A stretch of 64,000 nucleotides of DNA from Streptomyces parvus (GTDB lineage: Bacteria > Actinomycetota > Actinomycetes > Streptomycetales > Streptomycetaceae), in NCBI RefSeq assembly GCF_014648875.1, contig NZ_BMRY01000003.1, forward strand, positions 372,001 through 436,000. Reading direction: 5' to 3'. The first letter of the stretch is position 1. Each line of letters begins with the position of its first letter. The position numbers were made by a program, and so were the translations under genes. The notes beneath the pieces are model-generated. The model was not told where the DNA came from and ran no database searches. It saw only the letters and a program-made list of their open reading frames with translations. Shown one piece after another: positions 26,010-34,476 of this stretch.

Positions 26010-26534
26010 TCAGAGGGTGCGGAAGAACGCCGTCAGCTGCTCCGCGCACTCCCGCTCCAGGACGCCTGCGATGACCTCGGGGCGGTGGTTCAGGCGGCGG
26101 TCGCGGATGACGTCCCAGAGGGAGCCCGCCGCGCCGGCCTTTTCGTCGCGGGCGCCGTAGACGACGCGGGCTGTGCGGGACTGGACCAGGGCGCCCGCGC
26201 ACATCGTGCAGGGTTCCAGGGTGACCACCAGGGTGCAGTCGGTCAGGCGCCACTCGCCCACCGCCTCGGCTGCCCGGCGCAGGGCCAGGATCTCGGCGTG
26301 CGCGGTCGGGTCGCCGGTGGCCTCGCGTTCGTTGTGGCCGGTCGCGAGCTCGGCGCCGTCCGGGCCGAGCACGACGGCGCCGACCGGCACATCGCCGGCC
26401 GACGCCGCCCGCGCGGCCTCGGCCAGCGCGCGGCGCATCGGGGCCTGCCAGGGATCGCGTACGGGATCGGGCTCCGGTACGTGTACGGGATCCGGGGCTG
26501 GCTCGGGTGAGGGGTCCGGCGGTCGTGCGGTCAC
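26010..26534 (-). CDS. tadA: tRNA adenosine(34) deaminase
   Basis: A 174-residue zinc deaminase that converts the wobble adenosine of tRNA-Arg(ACG) to inosine. The catalytic motif HAE is in DPTAHAEILALR and the zinc cysteines in TLEPCTMCAGALVQSR. C-terminal part LNHRPEVIAGVLERECAEQLTAFF is as in TadA. The N-terminal 30 residues are an added Pro/Asp-rich stretch of PEPDP-like units. The start is GTG 26534. Together with the gene at 26608, which is always near tadA in actinobacteria, it supports this call. Confidence 0.95.
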   Translation of the reverse strand: MTARPPDPSPEPAPDPVHVPEPDPVRDPWQAPMRRALAEAARAASAGDVPVGAVVLGPDGAELATGHNEREATGDPTAHAEILALRRAAEAVGEWRLTDCTLVVTLEPCTMCAGALVQSRTARVVYGARDEKAGAAGSLWDVIRDRRLNHRPEVIAGVLERECAEQLTAFFRTL

Positions 26535-26607
26535 TCGCGGACCCTAGCGGACGGGGTGGGAGAGGTGGGCGGGGGTGCGGGGCCCGGCAGCGGCCCGCGT
26601 AACCCCC

Positions 26608-27159
26608 TCAGCGGACCGACTCCAGGACCTCCGCCGCTCCCACGGCCTCCGCGATCTCCGCGAGCGCGTCGGTCTGCAGGGTCAGCAGTTCCTTCTCGGA
26701 CATCCCGAGGTCGGCCAGGACCCCGAGCTCGCCGATCGGGCCCGCCGGAACCGCGTCCGGGTCGGGGGCGTCGTCGTCCGTTTCGGCCGCGGGGGCGGTC
26801 CGTTCCGGTTCGCCGTCCTCGGTGCCGTCGAGGTCGACGAGCTCCTCCAGGGCGGCGATCTCGTCCTCGGCCCCTGGTTCGCGGCCGAGCATTTCGTCGG
26901 TGAGCAGGATCTCCCCGTAGGAGGAGCGGGCGGCGGCGGACGCGTCCGAGACGTAGATTCGGGGGTCCTCCTCACCGTCCACGCGGACGACGCCGAACCA
27001 GGCGTCCTCCTGCTCGATGTAGACCAGGACTGTGTCCTCGTCCACCGAGGCCTCCCGGGCCAGGTCCGTCAGATCGGACAGGGTCTCCACATCGTCGAGC
27101 TCTGTATCGCTCGCTTCCCACCCGTCTTCGGTGCGCGCGAGCAGTGCGGCGAAGTACAC
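26608..27159 (-). CDS. tRNA adenosine deaminase-associated protein
   Basis: A 183-residue acidic protein starting at GTG 27159 (MYFAALLARTEDGWEA) with GGGAGAG 5 bases upstream; an ATG at 27180 has no such site. The first 90 residues hold YFAALLAR, DLDDVETLSDLTDLARE and VLVYIEQEDAWFGVVRVDG; an acidic linker follows, then a helical end (LGVLADLGMSEKELLTLQ). This protein family is named only for its constant neighbourhood with tadA. Its role is unknown. It is transcribed towards tadA with a gap of 73 bases. Confidence 0.85.
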   Translation of the reverse strand: MYFAALLARTEDGWEASDTELDDVETLSDLTDLAREASVDEDTVLVYIEQEDAWFGVVRVDGEEDPRIYVSDASAAARSSYGEILLTDEMLGREPGAEDEIAALEELVDLDGTEDGEPERTAPAAETDDDAPDPDAVPAGPIGELGVLADLGMSEKELLTLQTDALAEIAEAVGAAEVLESVR

Positions 27160-27420
27160 CGTGACTCTCCCACTGGTCATAGGCGAATCGGTCCGACGGG
27201 AGGGCGAACGGTGATCCGTCCGTCCTGGGCCCCGCCCAATCGGCATCGTGGCAGAAACAAGCGCTGTGCGAGACCTCTTCGACCGTTGCGTCGGCCATCA
27301 GTTCCAGGAGTGCCTGGTCGGCCCTCACCCTGACGCGCCGATCGGCGGGGGGAGTGCGCCGGTGGAACTCGGAGGGCTTGCCAGGGGGTCGCCCGGCGTT
27401 CACCAGGGGTTTCGTCAGGC

Positions 27421-27442
27421 GATTCGCCAGGGATTCGCCAGG
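27421..27442. repeat. 11-bp tandem duplication
   Basis: GATTCGCCAGG occurs twice in a row (27421 and 27432), followed by a short hairpin GGCGGAT/ATCCGCC at about 27448-27464. These lie in the stretch 27160-27482, which otherwise shows no gene I can support, just beyond the 3' end of the small basic gene at 27483. Confidence 0.7.
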
Positions 27443-27482
27443 GATCCGGCGGATGACGATCCGCCTGATGCCGGTTCGCCGG

Positions 27483-27743
27483 TCACCAGCGGAACGTGCG
27501 CATCCGCATCTGTTGCCGCATTCGGGCGGCCCGCGCCCGGCGCGGCTGCACCCGGTCCCGCAACTGCTTGGCCTCATGGAGCTCACGGAGGAACTGGGCG
27601 CGTCGGCGGCGGCGGGCGGCGTCACTCTCCTGCGCGTCCTCGACATCGCCCGTCGCGCCCGCCACGCCCGCCATGCCCTCGGCGTCGCGCCCCTCGCGCG
27701 GTCCGCGCGCGGCCGGGTCGTCCCGCAGATCCCCGTCAGCCAT
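27483..27743 (-). CDS. Small basic protein ending MRMRTFRW
   Basis: An 86-residue protein. The first 45 residues are acidic and probably disordered; the second half is strongly basic and helical (ARRRRRAQFLRELHEAKQLRDRVQPRRARAARMRQQMRMRTFRW), suited to binding RNA, DNA or a ribosome surface. The C-terminal helix with its RTFRW end looks conserved in Streptomyces as far as I recall. ATG 27743 lies behind a G-rich ribosome-binding-like stretch. It is divergent from upp, with about 100 bases between the starts. Confidence 0.65.
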   Translation of the reverse strand: MADGDLRDDPAARGPREGRDAEGMAGVAGATGDVEDAQESDAARRRRRAQFLRELHEAKQLRDRVQPRRARAARMRQQMRMRTFRW

Positions 27744-27845
27744 CGACACACCACCCCAGTGCTGGGTCCGTATGCCCCCACCTTCCCCCCGAACAGGTGG
27801 TTGATGCCAGCGCAGAGTGCCGGGCGGCGCGGTTACTGTTGACGC

Positions 27846-28481
27846 ATGCGGATCCACGTCGTCGACCACCCGCTGGTGGCGCACAAACTCACCACGCTGC
27901 GCGACAAGCGCACCGACTCCCCGACCTTCCGGCGGCTCGCCGACGAGCTGGTCACCCTCCTCGCCTACGAGGCCACCAGGGATGTGCGTACCGAGCAGGT
28001 CGACATCGAGACCCCGGTGACGCCCACGACCGGCGTCAAGCTCTCGCACCCCCGGCCGCTCGTCGTGCCGATCCTGCGGGCCGGGCTGGGCATGCTGGAC
28101 GGCATGGTGCGGCTGCTGCCGACCGCCGAAGTGGGCTTCCTCGGCATGATCCGCAACGAGGAGACGCTCCAGGCGGAGACGTACGCGACCCGGATGCCCG
28201 AGGACCTCTCCGGCCGCCAGGTGTACGTCCTCGACCCGATGCTGGCCACCGGCGGCACCCTCGTCGCGGCCATCCAGGAGCTGATCAAGCGCGGCGCCGA
28301 CGATGTCACCGCCGTCGTCCTCCTCGCGGCGCCCGAGGGCGTCGAGGTGATGGAGCGCGAGCTGGCCGGGACCCCGGTCACCGTCGTCACCGCCTCCGTC
28401 GACGAGCGGCTCAACGACCACGGGTACATCGTTCCGGGCCTCGGCGACGCGGGCGACCGGATGTACGGGACGGCTGAGTAG
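27846..28481 (+). CDS. upp: Uracil phosphoribosyltransferase
   Basis: A 211-residue enzyme of pyrimidine salvage that makes UMP from uracil and PRPP. Family marks: [23 protein letters not shown] at the N-terminus, [24 protein letters not shown], the PRPP loop [13 protein letters not shown], and the uracil-binding end [25 protein letters not shown]. Length is normal for the family. It is monocistronic, with a long inverted repeat after the stop. Confidence 0.97.
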   Translation: MRIHVVDHPLVAHKLTTLRDKRTDSPTFRRLADELVTLLAYEATRDVRTEQVDIETPVTPTTGVKLSHPRPLVVPILRAGLGMLDGMVRLLPTAEVGFLGMIRNEETLQAETYATRMPEDLSGRQVYVLDPMLATGGTLVAAIQELIKRGADDVTAVVLLAAPEGVEVMERELAGTPVTVVTASVDERLNDHGYIVPGLGDAGDRMYGTAE

Positions 28482-28510
28482 AGCCCGCACCACTCTCCTC
28501 TTACGACATT

Positions 28511-28578
28511 GCGCCCCGTTTCGGCGCGTACGTCACGCACGGTCTCGTGCTCGTGCGTACGGCGCCGGAGCGGGGCGC
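28511..28578. terminator. Long imperfect inverted repeat between convergent genes
   Basis: GCGCCCCG...CGGCGC...GTACG...CGCAC (28511-28540) pairs with its inverse at 28553-28578 with a few mismatches and bulges. It sits between the ends of upp and the LytR-C gene and probably terminates both. Confidence 0.7.
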
Positions 28579-28583
28579 TTCCG

Positions 28584-29210
28584 TCAGCAGGAGGGGGACG
28601 GGGCCGGGGCCGGCTTCGTCAGGGCCGTCATCGCCGCCGTGGCTTCCTTCGGCGTGCTGAACGCCTTGAACTTCGCCCCGAGGATCAGGTCGACCTCGCC
28701 CGTCTTCCGGGTGTCCGTCTTCTGCACCGTGCCCGCCAGCTGGGTGCCGAGCACCGTGAAGCTGCCGTTCTTCGCGGCCGGAGCCCCGAGCAGCACGCCC
28801 GCGCCCGGCACCTTCTTGTCGTACTCCTTCGACGCGTTGCCCACCTCGCCGATGGTGAAACCGCGCTTCTTGAGCTCCTCGGCGGCGGCCTTGGCCAGCC
28901 CGGTGCGGGTCGTCGCGTTGTAGACGTTCACCGTGATCGCGGCCGGTTTCGGCAGCGCCTTGGCGGGGGCCACCGACGGCTTCGCGGTGGGGCAGTCCCG
29001 CTTGTGGTCGGCCGCGTTCGCGGTCTTGTCGCCGCCGGTGAACACGTCGATGAGCTGCAGACTGCCCCAGCCGACGAGACCGAGGACGACGACGGCTCCG
29101 ATGCCCGCGAGGACCAGCCTGCGGCGGTGCCGGGGGCGGCGCATACGGGGGTAGGTGTCGCCCGTGATGCGGTACTTTCCGCCCATGCCGGGGGGAGTGA
29201 GCATGCTCAT
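28584..29210 (-). CDS. Membrane-anchored LytR C-terminal-domain protein
   Basis: A 208-residue protein. A short cytoplasmic start with a basic cluster (RMRRPRHRRR) precedes one membrane helix (about residues 28-50), then an extracytoplasmic linker and a LytR_C domain (about 85-185: ITVNVYNATTRTGLAKAAAEELKKRGFTIGEVGNAS). The LCP phosphotransferase domain usually found with LytR_C is absent. Such stand-alone LytR_C proteins are thought to assist wall-polymer attachment. ATG 29210 gives the best family fit; an ATG at 29204 is equally possible. Confidence 0.82.
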   Translation of the reverse strand: MSMLTPPGMGGKYRITGDTYPRMRRPRHRRRLVLAGIGAVVVLGLVGWGSLQLIDVFTGGDKTANAADHKRDCPTAKPSVAPAKALPKPAAITVNVYNATTRTGLAKAAAEELKKRGFTIGEVGNASKEYDKKVPGAGVLLGAPAAKNGSFTVLGTQLAGTVQKTDTRKTGEVDLILGAKFKAFSTPKEATAAMTALTKPAPAPSPSC

Positions 29211-29387
29211 GGAGGCAGCGTAGTGCGACCCGGTGATGATGCGTACTAAATGATCAACGTATGGCACCCGGATGAGCGGGAAAGCACCCGAAAGCCCGAA
29301 TCAGGGTCTCGGGGGACGCCTCGAGATGCACAAACCCCAGTGGGGTGTGTCGTGCCGCGGCGGAGGACCGCCGGTACCGGGGCGGTG

Positions 29388-29684
29388 TCAGCCCAGGTCG
29401 AGGACGCGCGCGTGCAGTACCTGGCGCTGCTGGAGCGCGGCGCGGACCGCCCGGTGCAGACCGTCCTCCAGGTAGAGGTCGCCCTGCCACTTCACGACGT
29501 GCGCGAACAGGTCCCCGTAGAACGTGGAGTCCTCGGCGAGGAGGGTTTCCAGGTCCAGCTGGCCCTTGGTGGTCACGAGCTGGTCCAGGCGGACCGGACG
29601 CGGCGCGACATCCGCCCACTGGCGGGTGGATTCCCGGCCGTGGTCGGGGTACGGCTTCCCATTTCCGATGCGCTTGAAGATCAC
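29388..29684 (-). CDS. Small conserved actinobacterial protein, annotated in relatives as VapB-type antitoxin
   Basis: A 98-residue soluble protein: MIFKRIGNGKPYPDHGRES, DVAPRPVRLDQLVTTKGQLDLETLLAEDSTFYGDLFAHVVKWQGDLYLEDGLHRAVRAALQQR. From memory, automatic pipelines label close relatives as type II VapB-family antitoxins. No VapC/PIN toxin lies next to it, and DGLHRAVRAALQ resembles a ParB-like DGxHR pocket as much as an antitoxin. It is expressed from its own unit and its role is uncertain. Confidence 0.75.
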   Translation of the reverse strand: MIFKRIGNGKPYPDHGRESTRQWADVAPRPVRLDQLVTTKGQLDLETLLAEDSTFYGDLFAHVVKWQGDLYLEDGLHRAVRAALQQRQVLHARVLDLG

Positions 29685-29818
29685 ACGGAAAGCCTACCGG
29701 TCAAGAGCCACCGGGCGCAGCCACGGAAGCCCGCCGCTATCCCGGTGCAAAGGGCGTATAGCGCTGGATAGGGCGGGATACCGGGGCAGGGGACCTCCCT
29801 GCGGTGCTTACGGGCTCC

Positions 29819-29856
29819 GGTGCCAGGTGCCAGGTGCCGGACGCCAGGTGCCGGGT
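29819..29856. repeat. 7-bp GGTGCCA repeats
   Basis: GGTGCCA occurs twice in tandem (29819, 29826) and again, partly altered, in GGTGCCGGAC and GCCAGGTGCCGGG up to 29856, about 20 bases beyond the stop of the M28 peptidase gene. Confidence 0.75.
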
Positions 29857-29877
29857 CCGGAGCCCGCAAGGCCGTCG

Positions 29878-31434
29878 CTACTCCGTCACGCGGCCGTGGC
29901 CCTCGCGCAGGCCGCCGCCGCTGCCGCCGCTGCCGGGCGTACCGGTGCCGGTGTCGGGGTCTACCGGGCGGGTCAGCGAGCGCAGGTCGTGCGCGTACGT
30001 CCCGACGGCGTTGGCGATCACGTCGATGTTGGTGTCGAAGTGACCCATGTCGATGTTGTCCAGGTCGTCGCAGGCCGAGTGGTAGCAGGGGTCGTACGCG
30101 ATCCCCGCCTCGCCGCCGAAGACCTCGGCCTGGGCCGCCGTCTTGATGCCTTCCGCCCCGGTGTCCGTACCGCCGGACGGGATGCCGACCTCGATGAACG
30201 GGCCGTAGTCCGAGCGGCCGGTGAAGTCCGTGCCCTCGTGCGGCTTGCCCTTGCCGTCGAGGAACTCGTTGATGTCCCGCTCCAGTTGGGCCGAGCCCTC
30301 CGGGCCCGGACCCTCGCCGACCTCGTCGGAGTTGTCGCCGTCGAAGACGAACTGGACGCCGTTCGGCGAGGCGATCATGTCGAAGTTCAGATAGAGCTTG
30401 ATCTGCTCACGCTGCTTCTCGGTGAGCGCCGCGACGTACTTCTCCGAGCCGATCAGGCCGTTCTCCTCGGCCGACCACCAGGCGAACCGCACCTTGTTGG
30501 CCGGCTTGCTCTTCGACTTCGCCAGCTTCAGGGCGACGTCCAGCAGACCGGCGGAGCCCGAGCCGTTGTCGTTGATGCCGGGGCCTTCGGTCACCGAGTC
30601 GAGGTGGGCGCCGAGCATCACGGTCTTTGCCGCGTTGCCGCCCGGCGTCTCGGCGATGACGTTGCGCGTGGCGCGGTCCTCCTGGAGCTCACGGATCTCG
30701 AAGGAGACCGTGACCTCGCCGGCCGCGAGGTCGGCGACGAGCTTCTCGCCCTCCTCCTGGGTGAGCCCGCCGGTCGGGATCCTCCCGGCGGCGACCTCGC
30801 CGAGCGTGCCGGACAGGGCGCCCTCGGTGTTGTTGTAGACGGCCGCTCCGGCCGCGCCCGCGTCGGCCGCGGCCGCCTGCTTCTCGGCGAAGGAGCAGCC
30901 GCCGCGCTTGATCAGCGCGATCTTGCCGGTGAAGTCCGCGGCGGCGTAGTCGGCGGCCTCGCAGCCGGTCGTCTCGTCGACGGGTACGGCGACGAGCTGC
31001 GCCGTCACACCGCCCTCCTTCGTCGACGGCGTGTACGTCATGGCCTTGATCGTCACGTCGCGGGGCGTCGGCGACACCACGGCGAGCTTTTCGGCCAGCG
31101 TTTCCGTGTAGGTGAAGCGGAAGTTCTCGTACGAGACCTTGTACCCGGAGCGCTGGAGCTGCCGGTAGACGTACGCGGCCGAGGCGTCGTGACCGAGCGA
31201 GCCGGCGGCCCGGTGGCCGTCGGTGGAGTCGGCTATCGCCTGGAACTGCTGGAGGTGCTGGTAGGCGTCGCGTGCGGACGCCTTCCTCACCAACTCCCGC
31301 GACAGCTTGGCCGCTTCCTTGCCGGGGTCGTGCGGCGCGGGGCGTCCGGGGTGCGGGGACGCGGCCAGGAGGAGCGGTGTGGCCAGGGCGGTGGCGGCCA
31401 CGACAGCCATGGCTCTGCGACGTGTTGCGTGCAC
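29878..31434 (-). CDS. Secreted M28-family zinc aminopeptidase
   Basis: A 518-residue exported peptidase. A signal peptide covers about residues 1-27. A PA (protease-associated) domain sits at about 140-255 (DFTGKIALIKRGGCSFAEKQAAAADAGAAG). The M28 catalytic core follows with metal and catalytic residues in order: LGAHLDS, INDNGSGS, WWSAEENGLIGS, LNFDMIAS and CYHSACDD, as in Streptomyces griseus aminopeptidase. The end is a Gly-rich tail. Start GTG 31434 has AAGGA 5 bases upstream. It would release N-terminal residues from peptides outside the cell. Confidence 0.93.
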   Translation of the reverse strand: MHATRRRAMAVVAATALATPLLLAASPHPGRPAPHDPGKEAAKLSRELVRKASARDAYQHLQQFQAIADSTDGHRAAGSLGHDASAAYVYRQLQRSGYKVSYENFRFTYTETLAEKLAVVSPTPRDVTIKAMTYTPSTKEGGVTAQLVAVPVDETTGCEAADYAAADFTGKIALIKRGGCSFAEKQAAAADAGAAGAAVYNNTEGALSGTLGEVAAGRIPTGGLTQEEGEKLVADLAAGEVTVSFEIRELQEDRATRNVIAETPGGNAAKTVMLGAHLDSVTEGPGINDNGSGSAGLLDVALKLAKSKSKPANKVRFAWWSAEENGLIGSEKYVAALTEKQREQIKLYLNFDMIASPNGVQFVFDGDNSDEVGEGPGPEGSAQLERDINEFLDGKGKPHEGTDFTGRSDYGPFIEVGIPSGGTDTGAEGIKTAAQAEVFGGEAGIAYDPCYHSACDDLDNIDMGHFDTNIDVIANAVGTYAHDLRSLTRPVDPDTGTGTPGSGGSGGGLREGHGRVTE

Positions 31435-31668
31435 AGGAGTCCTTCCGGTCTGAACGGCTGGTGCCCCGAGCCGCTGGTACCTCGAACGGCTCGGTGACTG
31501 AACGGCTGAACGGCTGAACGAATGTGCTGCGAAAGCTAGCGAGTGCGGTGACGCCTGTGAACCGGTGTGGCTGATTCTGATCGGTGGGGTGAGGGTGTCG
31601 GCCTGTTCCGGTGCATGGTCATGTCACTTCCGCCCGGGGAACGTCCGCTTCCGTGTCCCTTGTTCTCA

Positions 31669-31716
31669 GTGACGTTCTCTCGGTGGCGTGCTCTTTGTGA
31701 CGTGCTCTCTGTGACG
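31669..31716. repeat. 14-bp tandem repeat touching the HhH-GPD gene stop
   Basis: Units GTGACGTTCTCTCG (31669), GTGGCGTGCTCTTT (31683) and GTGACGTGCTCTCT (31697), then a partial unit from 31711 that runs into the stop codon region of the gene at 31719. A second small array, CTGAACGG three times, lies at 31498-31521 in the same 280-base spacer, which has no gene. Confidence 0.8.
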
Positions 31717-31718
31717 CC

Positions 31719-32396
31719 CTACCTCTTCCGTGGCGTCCCGGGCTTCTTCGCCGCCTTGGCCGCCTTCGCCGCCGCCTTGGCCTCCTGTTTGTACGCACGT
31801 ACCTCGGCCAGCGACTCCGGGCCCGTGATGTCGGCGACCGACCGATGCGATCCGGCCTCCCCGTACGGGCCCGCCGCCTCCCGCCAGCCCGGGGGACGTA
31901 CGCCCAACTGCTTGCCGAGCAGCGCCAGGAAGATCTGGGCCTTCTGGGCTCCGAAGCCGGGCAGGGCCTTGAGGCGTTCCAGCAGGTCGTCGCCGGTCGC
32001 GGCGTCCCGCCACACCGCGCTCGCGTCGCCGCCGTACTCCGCGACCAGGAACTGGCACAGCTGCTGCACCCGCTTCGCCATCGAGCCGGGGTAGCGGTGC
32101 AGGGCGGGTTTGGTGGTGAACAGTTCGGTGAAGGCGTCCGGGTCGCAGGCGGCGATCCGCCCCGCGTCCAGGTCGTCGGAGCCCATCCGTTCCGCGAGGG
32201 TGTACGGGCCCGTGAACGCCCACTCCATCGGCACCTGCTGGTCCAGCAGCATGCCGACCAGGGCGGCCAGCGGGCTGCGGCCCAGGAGTTCGTCCGCCTC
32301 CGGGTTCTGGGCGATGTGCAGGGTGGTGGCGTTGTTCTCGCCCGGCCCCCTGCCCGGCCCTTTGCCCGTCTTTTCGCCGCTGTCGCTCGTGGTCAT
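31719..32396 (-). CDS. HhH-GPD-type base excision DNA repair protein
   Basis: A 225-residue protein. The helix-hairpin-helix segment is LKALPGFGAQKAQIFLALLGKQLGV and the start contains RSPLAALVGMLLDQQVPMEWAFTGP, as in actinobacterial HhH-GPD proteins related to endonuclease III/AlkA. No four-Cys iron-sulfur cluster is present. The C-terminus is a Lys/Ala-rich tail (KQEAKAAAKAAKAAKK) likely to bind DNA. ATG 32396 is preferred; an ATG four codons earlier is possible. Glycosylase substrate unknown. Confidence 0.85.
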   Translation of the reverse strand: MTTSDSGEKTGKGPGRGPGENNATTLHIAQNPEADELLGRSPLAALVGMLLDQQVPMEWAFTGPYTLAERMGSDDLDAGRIAACDPDAFTELFTTKPALHRYPGSMAKRVQQLCQFLVAEYGGDASAVWRDAATGDDLLERLKALPGFGAQKAQIFLALLGKQLGVRPPGWREAAGPYGEAGSHRSVADITGPESLAEVRAYKQEAKAAAKAAKAAKKPGTPRKR

Positions 32397-32481
32397 GCTG
32401 CCGATCATCGCGAGCGCGGCGGGCGGCGGCGACCGGGGCTGCGCCGATGGCCCCTTCCCTGTCGGCCGAAGGGAGTAACCC

Positions 32482-33768
32482 CTACGTGTCGGGCCCGTTC
32501 AGCCGGTCCGCGCGCCGGCGCAGGTAGCGGGCCTCGGGTTCGCTGAGGGTGGCGTCGGCGGCCGCGCGGTAGGCGGTACGGGCGGCGTCCGGGTCCCCGG
32601 CCCGTTCCAGGAGATGGCCGCGGACGGCGTCGAGCCGGTAGCGCCACTGCTCGGGGGCCCGCCCGGCCGGTCCGGCCCCCGCGAGCGCGTCGACCTCGGC
32701 CAGCCCTGCCCGGGGGCCGTGCACCATGGCCACGGCGACCGCCCGGCCCAGTGCGGCCGCGGGGTCGGGGGTGCGCCGTACGAGGACGTCGTACAGGGCG
32801 AGGATCTGCGGCCAGTCGGTGTCCTCGGCGCGCCCCGCCTCGTCGTGCAGGGCGGCGATCGCGGCCTGGAGCTGGTAGTCCCCGGCCGGCCCCTGGGCGA
32901 GCGCCTCCTCGGCCAGGGCGATGCCTTCGGCGATGGCCGTACGGTCCCAGCGGGCCCGGTCCTGTTCGTCGAGGGGGATCAGCTCGCCGTCCGGGCCGGT
33001 GCGCGCCGGGGTGCGTGCCTCGGTGAGGAGCATCAGCGCGAGCAGCCCGGTGACCCGCCCCTCGTGGGGGAGCAGCCGGCGGACGGCGCGGGCCAGCCGG
33101 ATCGCCTCGCGGGCCAGGTCCGTGCGGTGGAGGTCGGGGCCCGCGGTGGCGGTGTACCCCTCGTTGAAGATCAGGTAGAGGACCTGGAGCACGGCGGCGA
33201 GCCGCTGGTCCCGGTCCCGGGCGTCCGGCTGCCGGAACTGCGTACCGCGCACCGTTCGCTTGGCCCGGCTGATCCGCTGCGCCATCGTCGCCTCGGGTAC
33301 CAGGTGGGCGCGGGCGATCTCCGCCGTGGTGAGGCCGCCGACCGCGCGGAGGGTCAGCGCGATCTGGGCGGCGGGGGAGAGCGCGGGGTGGCAGCAGAGG
33401 AAGAGCAGGGTGAGCGTGTCGTCCTCGGAGGGAGCCCGGCCCAGGCTCGAAGTCCCGGGCCCTTCCCCGGGCGGCGGGGCGACGAACGCGTCGGCCGGGG
33501 TGAGGGCCGCCGCTGTCTCCTCGCGCCGGCGGCGGGCCTCGTCGCTGCGCAGCCGGTCGGTGAGGCGGCGGGACGCGACCCGGATGAGCCAGCCGCGCGG
33601 GTTGTCGGGGATCCCGTCCCGGGGCCACTGCTCGGCGGCCGCGATCAGGGCCTCCTGGACGGAGTCCTCGGCCGGGTCGAAGTGCCCGTACCGGCGCACC
33701 AGCGCGCCGAGGACCTGCGGCGCGTGGCGGCGCAGCAGGTCCTCGATGTCGTCGGACGCTCGGCCCAC
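32482..33768 (-). CDS. ECF42-type RNA polymerase sigma factor with TPR-like C-terminal extension
   Basis: A 428-residue sigma factor, far longer than ordinary ECF factors (about 190). Region 2: LGALVRRYGHFDPAEDSVQEALIAAAEQW; region 4: GLTTAEIARAHLVPEATMAQRISRAKRTV. The remaining 240 residues are helical repeats containing VLYLIFNEGYTAT and LQAAIAALHDEA, the conserved extension of the ECF42 group. ECF42 genes are known to sit beside genes for DGPF (YCII-like) proteins instead of anti-sigma factors, and one lies 18 bases upstream here. The start is GTG 33768. Confidence 0.93.
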   Translation of the reverse strand: MGRASDDIEDLLRRHAPQVLGALVRRYGHFDPAEDSVQEALIAAAEQWPRDGIPDNPRGWLIRVASRRLTDRLRSDEARRRREETAAALTPADAFVAPPPGEGPGTSSLGRAPSEDDTLTLLFLCCHPALSPAAQIALTLRAVGGLTTAEIARAHLVPEATMAQRISRAKRTVRGTQFRQPDARDRDQRLAAVLQVLYLIFNEGYTATAGPDLHRTDLAREAIRLARAVRRLLPHEGRVTGLLALMLLTEARTPARTGPDGELIPLDEQDRARWDRTAIAEGIALAEEALAQGPAGDYQLQAAIAALHDEAGRAEDTDWPQILALYDVLVRRTPDPAAALGRAVAVAMVHGPRAGLAEVDALAGAGPAGRAPEQWRYRLDAVRGHLLERAGDPDAARTAYRAAADATLSEPEARYLRRRADRLNGPDT

Positions 33769-33786
33769 CTGGACCTTTCGGCTCGG

Positions 33787-34197
33787 TCAGTCGTCGATCC
33801 CGCCGCCGATCGGCCGGATCAGGACCGGGTACTCGGGCGCCCCGGCCGGCTGCGGACAGCGTGCCACGCGGGCGGCGATCTCGGTCACCCTTTCCAGGCT
33901 CTCGCAGTCGAGCACCCAGAACCCGGCGAGCAGTTCCTTGGTCTCGCTGTACGGCCCGTCCGAGATCACCGGGCGGCCCTCGGCGTCGACGCTGACGGCC
34001 CGGCCCGAGGCGGGATCGTTCAGCCCGTAGCCGGTGACCAGCTCGCCCGACTCGGCGAGGTCGTCGTTGATGCTGCCCATGTGGGCGAACATCGCCTGCA
34101 TGGCCTTCTCGTCCCAGACCGGGCTGTCGGCGCTTCCCTTGCCGCTCTGCGCGTCGTAGTCCGCCTGGCTGCCCTGGACCATCACCAGATACTTCAT
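33787..34197 (-). CDS. DGPF/YCII-related protein
   Basis: A 136-residue protein starting MKYLVMVQGSQADYD with GGAGG 8 bases upstream (ATG 34197). It contains SDGPYSETKELLAGFWVLDCESLE, the DGPF signature, in a dimeric alpha-beta barrel fold. Such proteins are the usual partners and targets of ECF42 sigma factors; their biochemical role is unknown. The adjacent sigma gene is read from the same strand, and an ECF42-like promoter lies upstream, so the two genes probably form one autoregulated operon. Confidence 0.92.
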   Translation of the reverse strand: MKYLVMVQGSQADYDAQSGKGSADSPVWDEKAMQAMFAHMGSINDDLAESGELVTGYGLNDPASGRAVSVDAEGRPVISDGPYSETKELLAGFWVLDCESLERVTEIAARVARCPQPAGAPEYPVLIRPIGGGIDD

Positions 34198-34257
34198 GAC
34201 TGTCGCCTCCGTGGTGGCTTCGCTCGTGGTGCGGTTTCTTCCTCCTGCACAGGGGAC

Positions 34258-34284
34258 GTCGGGGCTGACGGGGGCTTCTCGACA
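34258..34284 (-). promoter_or_regulatory. ECF42-type promoter (TGTCGA-N17-CGAC)
   Basis: Read on the minus strand, TGTCGA (34284-34279) and CGAC (34261-34258) are 17 bases apart, about 60 bases upstream of the DGPF gene start. This matches the motif I recall for ECF42 promoters in Streptomyces (TGTCGA at -35, CG[A/T]C at -10). It implies that the sigma factor drives its own operon. Confidence 0.7.
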
Positions 34285-34320
34285 CCACGCGCGAAGTCTT
34301 TTCGGATTCACCCGGCGGGG

Positions 34321-34374
34321 TGGCGTTCCCCGGTGAGGTGGCGTTCCCCGGTGAGGTGGCGTTCCCCCGGCGGG
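34321..34374. repeat. 18-bp tandem repeat, nearly three units
   Basis: TGGCGTTCCCCGGTGAGG occurs at 34321 and 34339 without mismatch, and a third copy from 34357 diverges after 12 bases. It lies between the divergent DGPF and cobL genes. No cobalamin riboswitch element is recognisable in this spacer. Confidence 0.85.
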
Positions 34375-34476
34375 GCGGGCGGGACGGGGCGTTCAGTAAA
34401 GTGCGGCTGCGCCTCGTTGCCGCTCGTTGCGCCCGCTTTCCACCCTCCTGAAACCCGAACGACGAGGTCCCGGCCC

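Noticed and set aside
34321..34476. Cobalamin riboswitch before cobL
   Set aside because: No B12-box-like GCCACTG or conserved arms could be found in the spacer; only an 18-bp tandem repeat is visible.
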